The notes below the pieces were generated by a model. The model was not told the origin of the DNA, made no database searches, and worked only from the letters and a program-made list of their open reading frames with translations. DNA of 64,000 nt from Enterobacter asburiae (GTDB lineage Bacteria; Pseudomonadota; Gammaproteobacteria; Enterobacterales; Enterobacteriaceae): NCBI RefSeq assembly GCF_024599655.1, contig NZ_CP102247.1, forward strand, positions 434,001-498,000, written 5' to 3'. Below are positions 59,049-64,000 of this stretch, piece by piece; the stretch's first letter is position 1; every line of letters starts with the position of its first letter. Position numbers and translations under genes: made by a program.

Positions 59049-60953
59049 TTAGTCGGCCTGAAGCATCGCTTCCAGCTGTTCCTGCGCGTCCAGCCACGCC
59101 ATCTCGCACTCTTCGAGGCTGGATTTGGTTTTCGCCTGGGTTTGCAGGCAGTCCGTCAGCTCAGCCTTGCGGCTCTGGTCATACAGACCGCTGTCGCCGA
59201 GCTTCTCTTCAACGATAGCCAGCGTGGCGTTGAGCTTTTCCATCTCTTTTTCGAGTCGGGTAATCTCTTTACGCAGCGGCTGCGTCTGGGTGCGCAGCTC
59301 CGCTTCACGACGCTTCTGGTCTTTACGCGCCTGCGCGCTGTTGGCGTTGTCTTTTGCTGACTCTTCCGGCTGGTTCTCCTGCTTCTGCACGTCCGTCAGC
59401 CACTGCTGGTAGTCTTCAAGGTCGCCGTCGAACGGTTCAACTTTGCCGCCGTGCACTAAATAGAGATCGTCCGTGGTGGAGCGGATCAGGTGACGGTCGT
59501 GCGAGACGACAACCAGCGCGCCTTCGAACTCAATCAGCGCTTCGGTCAGCGCCTGGCGCATGTCGAGATCCAGGTGGTTGGTCGGTTCATCGAGCAGCAG
59601 CAGGTTCGGGCGCTGCCAGACGATCAGCGCCAGCACCAGACGGGCCTTTTCGCCCCCGGAGAAGCGCTCGGTGTTTTCAGTCACCTTATCGCCCTGGAAA
59701 CCGAAGCCGCCGAGATAGTCGCGCAGCTTCTGCTCCAACTCCTGCGGTGCCAGGCGCGCGAGGTGCTGAATCGGCGATTCATCCGCGCGTAAAAATTCCA
59801 GCTGATGCTGGGCGAAGTAGCCCAGCTTGATGCCCTTCGCCAGGCCGATTTCACCGCTGACCGGGTTAAGCTCGCCCGCCAGCAGCTTGATCAGCGTCGA
59901 TTTACCGGCGCCGTTACGCCCCAGCAGGCCAATGCGCGAACCCGGCACCAGGTTGAGCTTGATGGAATCGAGAATAATGCGGTCGGCATAGCCCGCGCTG
60001 ACCTTCTCCATCTTCAGGAGCGGGTTTGGCAGGCTTTCCGGTTCGCGGAAGCTGAAGTGGAACGGGTTATCCACGTGCGCCGGGGCAATCATCTCCATGC
60101 GTTCCAGCATCTTGATGCGGCTCTGGGCCTGCTTGGCTTTTGAGGCTTTGGCCTTGAAGCGATCCACGAAGCTCTGCAGGTGCGCCACGCGCTGCTGCTG
60201 GCTTTCGTACATCGACTGCTGCTGGGCAAGACGCGTCGCGCGCTGGCGCTCGAAGGAGCTGTAGTTGCCGGTATACTCGAACATCGTTTGCTGTTCGATA
60301 TGAATGATTTTATCCACCACCGGGTCAAGGAAGTCGCGGTCGTGGGAGATCAGAATCAGAGTGCCCTGATAGCTCTTGAGCCACTTCTCCAGCCAAATAA
60401 CCGCATCGAGATCGAGGTGGTTGGTCGGTTCATCGAGCAGCAGCAGGTCAGAGCGGCAGATCAGCGCCTGCGCCAGGTTGAGGCGCATACGCCAGCCGCC
60501 GGAGAAGTCGCTGACCGGGCGTTCCAGCTGTTCATTGCTGAAGCCCAGGCCGTGCAGCAGGCTGGAGGCGCGGGAGCGAATGGTCCACGCGTCGATAGCG
60601 TCCAGCTTGCCGTGAACGGTGGCGATGGCGTGACCGTCGTTGCGCTCGTTAGCAGAATGAAGTTCCGCCTCGAGCTTACGGTATTCACGGTCGCCGTCGA
60701 TAACATAGTCGAGTGCCGGTTCGCTCAGCGCCGGCGTCTCCTGGTTTACCCAGGCGAGCTGCCAGTTCCCCGGGAAGGTAAAGTTACCGCCATCCGCGCT
60801 AATCTCGTTTTTCAGCAGCGCCAGCAGGGTTGATTTACCGCAGCCGTTTTTGCCGACCAGGCCCACTTTTTGGCCTGGGTTGATGGTAGCAGTGGCGTTA
60901 TCCAGCAGGACGCGCACGCCGCGACGAATTTGTAACGAGGAGAAAACAATCAT
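59049..60953 (-). CDS. yheS: YheS, ABC-F ATPase
   Basis: A 634-residue ABC-F protein with two ABC domains in tandem. Walker A are GKNGCGKST (34-42) and GRNGAGKST (~346), signatures are FSGGWRMRLNLAQ and FSGGEKARLVLAL, and Walker B are LLLDEPTNHLDLD. The C-terminal part is a coiled coil of charged residues. ABC-F proteins act on the ribosome; YheS relieves certain arrests. It is convergent with nothing and divergent from kefG. In E. coli yheT follows it. Confidence 0.97.
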   Translation of the reverse strand: MIVFSSLQIRRGVRVLLDNATATINPGQKVGLVGKNGCGKSTLLALLKNEISADGGNFTFPGNWQLAWVNQETPALSEPALDYVIDGDREYRKLEAELHSANERNDGHAIATVHGKLDAIDAWTIRSRASSLLHGLGFSNEQLERPVSDFSGGWRMRLNLAQALICRSDLLLLDEPTNHLDLDAVIWLEKWLKSYQGTLILISHDRDFLDPVVDKIIHIEQQTMFEYTGNYSSFERQRATRLAQQQSMYESQQQRVAHLQSFVDRFKAKASKAKQAQSRIKMLERMEMIAPAHVDNPFHFSFREPESLPNPLLKMEKVSAGYADRIILDSIKLNLVPGSRIGLLGRNGAGKSTLIKLLAGELNPVSGEIGLAKGIKLGYFAQHQLEFLRADESPIQHLARLAPQELEQKLRDYLGGFGFQGDKVTENTERFSGGEKARLVLALIVWQRPNLLLLDEPTNHLDLDMRQALTEALIEFEGALVVVSHDRHLIRSTTDDLYLVHGGKVEPFDGDLEDYQQWLTDVQKQENQPEESAKDNANSAQARKDQKRREAELRTQTQPLRKEITRLEKEMEKLNATLAIVEEKLGDSGLYDQSRKAELTDCLQTQAKTKSSLEECEMAWLDAQEQLEAMLQAD

Positions 60954-61088
60954 AGAAGCGCCGTATGTTCCGACTATGTTAATTTGTCATTATGATAATG
61001 TAAGGTGTGGGCCATTTTCCGCACCGGGCCGCCATGGTAGCCCAAAACAACGACGATACACAAAAACAGAAACAAGACCGGGAGGGGA

Positions 61089-61643
61089 ATGATGTCTCAG
61101 ACAGCAAAAGTGCTGCTGCTGTATGCCCATCCGGAATCTCAGGACTCGGTGGCAAACCGGGTGCTGCTTAAGCCGGCCACACAGCTTAGCAACGTGACGG
61201 TGCACGATCTCTACGCGCACTATCCTGATTTCTTTATTGATATCCCTTACGAGCAGGAGCTGCTGCGTCAGCATGACGTGATTGTGTTCCAGCATCCGCT
61301 TTATACCTACAGCTGTCCGGCGCTGCTCAAAGAGTGGCTGGACCGCGTGCTGAGCCGGGGCTTCTCCAGCGGGGTGGGGGGCAACCAGCTGGCGGGAAAG
61401 TACTGGCGTAGTGTGATTACGACCGGTGAACCCGAAAGCGCTTACCGTCACGACGGGCTGAACCGTTATCCGATGAGCGACATCCTGCGGCCTTTCGAGC
61501 TGACGGCGGCGATGTGCCGTATGCACTGGATGAGCCCGATTATTGTCTACTGGGCGCGGCGACAGGATCCGAAAGAACTGGCAAGCCACGCCAGAGCCTA
61601 CGGTGAATGGCTGGCGTCACCGATTCCGGCAGGAGGTCGTTAA
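61089..61643 (+). CDS. kefG: KefG, ancillary quinone oxidoreductase of KefB
   Basis: A 184-residue flavodoxin-like NAD(P)H quinone reductase that binds and activates KefB. The flavin part is LLYAHPESQDS and FQHPLYTYSCPALLKEWLDRVL. The length equals E. coli KefG. Start 61089 or the next ATG three bases on. It is coupled to kefB by TAATG. Confidence 0.95.
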   Translation: MMSQTAKVLLLYAHPESQDSVANRVLLKPATQLSNVTVHDLYAHYPDFFIDIPYEQELLRQHDVIVFQHPLYTYSCPALLKEWLDRVLSRGFSSGVGGNQLAGKYWRSVITTGEPESAYRHDGLNRYPMSDILRPFELTAAMCRMHWMSPIIVYWARRQDPKELASHARAYGEWLASPIPAGGR

Positions 61644-63448
61644 TGGAAGGATCGAATTTGCTCCTCGCCGGGGTGCTGTTTTTATTTGCGGCCGTCGTCG
61701 CGGTGCCGCTTGCTGCACGCATTGGTATCGGTGCAGTGTTGGGTTATCTGCTGGCGGGGATCGCGATTGGTCCCTGGGGACTGGGATTCATCAGCGATGT
61801 AGATGAGATCCTCCATTTCTCCGAGCTGGGCGTGGTGTTCCTGATGTTCATCATCGGCCTGGAGCTGAATCCTTCGAAATTGTGGCAACTCCGACGCTCT
61901 ATCTTTGGCGTGGGCGCCGCGCAGGTGTTGTTCAGCGCCGCTATCCTGGGCGGCCTGCTAATGCTGACCAACTTTTCATGGCAGGCGGCGGTGATTGGCG
62001 GGATAGGCCTCGCGATGTCCTCCACGGCGATGGCGCTGCAGCTGATGCGCGACAAAGGGATGAACCGTAACGAAGCCGGTCAACTGGGCTTTTCGGTGCT
62101 GCTGTTCCAGGATTTGGCGGTGATCCCGGCGCTGGCGCTGGTGCCGCTGCTGGCGGGCTCCGGGGACGATCATTTCGACTGGGCTAAAATCGCCATGAAG
62201 GTGCTGGCCTTCGCGGGCATGCTGATCGGCGGGCGTTTCCTGCTACGTCCCGTGTTCCGCTTTATTGCCGCGTCGGGCGTTCGCGAGGTGTTTACCGCCG
62301 CGACGCTGCTGCTGGTGCTGGGATCGGCGTTATTTATGGACGCGCTGGGGCTGTCGATGGCGCTCGGGACCTTTATTGCCGGGGTGCTGCTGGCGGAGAG
62401 CGAGTATCGCCACGAGCTGGAAATTGCCATCGATCCCTTCAAAGGGCTGCTGCTAGGTCTGTTCTTTATTTCGGTCGGGATGGCGCTTAACCTTGGCGTG
62501 CTCTATACCCATCTGCTGTGGGTGGTCGTGAGCGTCGCCATCCTGGTGGCGGTGAAGATGCTGGTGCTGTACGTCATGTCACGTATTTACGGGCTGCGCA
62601 GTTCGGAACGCATGCAGTTTGCCAGCGTGTTAAGCCAGGGGGGCGAGTTCGCGTTTGTGCTGTTCTCGACCGCTTCCTCCCAGAAGCTCTTTAAAGACGA
62701 TCAAATGGCGCTTTTGCTGGTAACGGTCACGCTGTCTATGATGACTACGCCGCTGCTGATGAAGCTGGTGGATAAACTGCTGTCGCGCCGCCTGAACCCG
62801 ACGGACGATGAAGACGAAGCGCCGTGGGTGGAAGACGACAAGCCGCAGGTGATTGTGGTGGGCTTTGGTCGTTTCGGACAGGTTATCGGACGTTTGCTGA
62901 TGGCGAACAAAATGCGCATTACGGTGCTGGAACGGGATATCAGCGCGGTCAACCTGATGCGCAAATATGGTTATAAGGTTTACTACGGCGATGCGACCCA
63001 GCTCGAGCTGCTGCGCTCGGCGGGGGCGGAAGCGGCAGAGTCCATCGTGATTACCTGTAATGATCCGGAAGACACGATGAAGCTGGTGGAGCTGTGCCAG
63101 CAGCATTTCCCGCATCTGCATATTCTGGCGCGTGCGCGGGGACGTGTTGAAGCTCACGAATTGTTGCAGGCGGGTGTGAAACACTTCTCCCGTGAGACGT
63201 TCTCCAGTGCGCTGGAGCTGGGCCGTAAGGCGCTGATCTCGCTCGGCATGCATCCGCATCAGGCGCAGCGCGCCCAGATGCACTTCCGCCGGCTGGATAT
63301 GCGGATGCTGCGCGAGCTGATGCCGGTCCATACCGATACGGCGCAGATCTCCCGCGTGCGGGAAGCGCGTCGCGAGCTGGAGGAGATCTTCCAGCGAGAG
63401 ATGCAGCAGGAACGACGCCAGCTCGATGGCTGGGATGAATTTGAATAA
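61643..63448 (+). CDS. kefB: glutathione-regulated K+/H+ antiporter KefB
   Basis: A 601-residue potassium efflux system that acidifies the cell against electrophiles. The N-terminal part has about 12-13 TM segments (LGFSVLLFQDLAVIP). The cytosolic KTN domain has the NAD-like loop VVGFGRFGQVIGRLL near residue 405. The C-terminal tail is coiled (RREL EEIFQREMQQERRQ). ATG at 61643 gives the E. coli length. Confidence 0.96.
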   Translation: MEGSNLLLAGVLFLFAAVVAVPLAARIGIGAVLGYLLAGIAIGPWGLGFISDVDEILHFSELGVVFLMFIIGLELNPSKLWQLRRSIFGVGAAQVLFSAAILGGLLMLTNFSWQAAVIGGIGLAMSSTAMALQLMRDKGMNRNEAGQLGFSVLLFQDLAVIPALALVPLLAGSGDDHFDWAKIAMKVLAFAGMLIGGRFLLRPVFRFIAASGVREVFTAATLLLVLGSALFMDALGLSMALGTFIAGVLLAESEYRHELEIAIDPFKGLLLGLFFISVGMALNLGVLYTHLLWVVVSVAILVAVKMLVLYVMSRIYGLRSSERMQFASVLSQGGEFAFVLFSTASSQKLFKDDQMALLLVTVTLSMMTTPLLMKLVDKLLSRRLNPTDDEDEAPWVEDDKPQVIVVGFGRFGQVIGRLLMANKMRITVLERDISAVNLMRKYGYKVYYGDATQLELLRSAGAEAAESIVITCNDPEDTMKLVELCQQHFPHLHILARARGRVEAHELLQAGVKHFSRETFSSALELGRKALISLGMHPHQAQRAQMHFRRLDMRMLRELMPVHTDTAQISRVREARRELEEIFQREMQQERRQLDGWDEFE

Positions 63449-63461
63449 AGGGTAACGAAAA

Positions 63462-63662
63462 ATGGCTGTACGTAAACGCTTTATTGCGGGTGCAAAATGC
63501 CCGACCTGCCAGGCGCAAGATACCCTGGCGATGTGGCGGGAAAATAATATTGATGTTGTTGAGTGTGTTAAGTGCGGTCACCAGATGCGTGAGGCCGATA
63601 AAGAGGCCCGCGATCACGTTCGCAAAGAAGAGCAAGTTATCGGGATTTTTCATCCGGACTAG
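63462..63662 (+). CDS. yheV: YheV, small zinc-ribbon protein
   Basis: A 66-residue protein with two CXXC pairs (CPTC near 14 and CVKC near 36), a probable zinc ribbon. Length equals E. coli YheV. Function unknown. It is 13 bases after kefB and probably co-transcribed. Confidence 0.93.
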   Translation: MAVRKRFIAGAKCPTCQAQDTLAMWRENNIDVVECVKCGHQMREADKEARDHVRKEEQVIGIFHPD

Positions 63663-63756
63663 CGATATGCCCTGAGTTTTTTTAAGCTAAAGGGTACACG
63701 GGTGCAGATTTCCGCTACAATCTGCGCCAGCAATTTTCCCACACTCAGGAGATATC

Positions 63757-64000
63757 ATGAAAGTAGCAAAAGACCTGGTGGTCAGCCTGGCCTATCAGGT
63801 ACGTACAGAAGACGGTGTGTTGGTTGATGAGTCTCCGGTGAGTGCGCCGCTTGACTACCTGCATGGTCACGGTTCCCTGATTTCTGGCCTGGAAACCGCG
63901 CTGGAAGGTCATGAAGTTGGCGACAAATTTGACGTTGCTGTAGGCGCGAACGACGCTTACGGTCAGTATGACGACAACCTGGTTCAGCGCGTTCCTAAAG
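63757..64000 (+). CDS. slyD: SlyD, FKBP-type peptidyl-prolyl isomerase, 5' part
   Basis: The first 81 codons of SlyD, cut by the end of the window. MKVAKDLVVSLAYQVRTEDG is followed by the FKBP motif of GHGSLISGLETALEGHEVGD and AYGQYD. SlyD is a chaperone and nickel-binding protein that helps hydrogenase maturation; the His-rich tail is outside. AGGAGATATC precedes the ATG. A short AT-rich promoter region separates it from yheV. Confidence 0.97.
   Translation, partial: MKVAKDLVVSLAYQVRTEDGVLVDESPVSAPLDYLHGHGSLISGLETALEGHEVGDKFDVAVGANDAYGQYDDNLVQRVPK

Overview
The window is a stretch of enterobacterial core chromosome. Almost every gene has the length, motifs and order known from the malQ to slyD segment of Escherichia coli. 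The proteins are very close to, but not the same as, the E. coli ones. The base composition is GC-rich, and many gene ends carry REP-like palindromes. A complete malonate decarboxylase operon is present, and codA lies next to nirB. Together these suggest a member of the Enterobacteriaceae near Enterobacter / Lelliottia / Leclercia rather than E. coli or Salmonella. The genus is an inference. Protein comparisons here were made from memory, not by a search.

Layout. 1-5.3 kb: the 3' end of malQ, gluconate permease gntT, Fe-S carrier nfuA, gntX and biotin gene bioH. 5.4-8.9 kb: a small secreted DUF1471 protein, then the ferrous iron operon feoABC on the minus strand. 8.9-16.2 kb: yhgF (Tex family), greB, the ompR-envZ two-component pair and pckA. 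16.2-23.9 kb: Hsp33 (hslO), hslR, yrfG, the Rcs brake igaA, nudE and PBP1a (mrcA). 24.0-27.3 kb: the hofMNOPQ DNA-uptake / pilus-like operon. 27.6-34.0 kb: aroK, aroB, damX, dam, rpe, gph and trpS, largely co-directional and partly overlapping. 34.1-38.9 kb: yhfL, cysG, nirD and nirB, siroheme synthesis and nitrite reduction, with nirC missing. 39.1-43.8 kb: cytosine deaminase codA, tsgA, ppiA, a YhfG-Fic fusion gene and pabA. 43.8-50.8 kb: argD, yhfK, crp, yhfA, prkB, yheU and yheT. 51.0-59.0 kb: mdcABCDEFGH plus mdcR. 59.0-64 kb: yheS, kefG, kefB, yheV and the start of slyD.

The main accessory part is the mdc cluster, placed between yheT and yheS, which are neighbours in E. coli. It encodes a full biotin-independent malonate decarboxylase: the CoA-transferase, ACP, beta and gamma decarboxylase subunits, both prosthetic-group enzymes, the malonyl loading enzyme, a permease and a LysR regulator. 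It would let the cell import malonate and convert it to acetate and CO2.

The most unusual single gene is at 42558-43142. Its first ~30 residues match the YhfG antitoxin and the rest matches the Fic AMP-transferase, in one reading frame. Part of each partner is missing and several Fic signature residues are changed.

Regulatory sites visible by eye include GntR boxes before gntT, Fur and FNR boxes before feoA, FNR and NarL sites before nirB at the E. coli spacing of 28 bp, and a near-perfect CRP site between tsgA and ppiA. Two families of short intergenic palindromes occur repeatedly. I saw no tRNA, rRNA, insertion sequence, prophage or CRISPR array.
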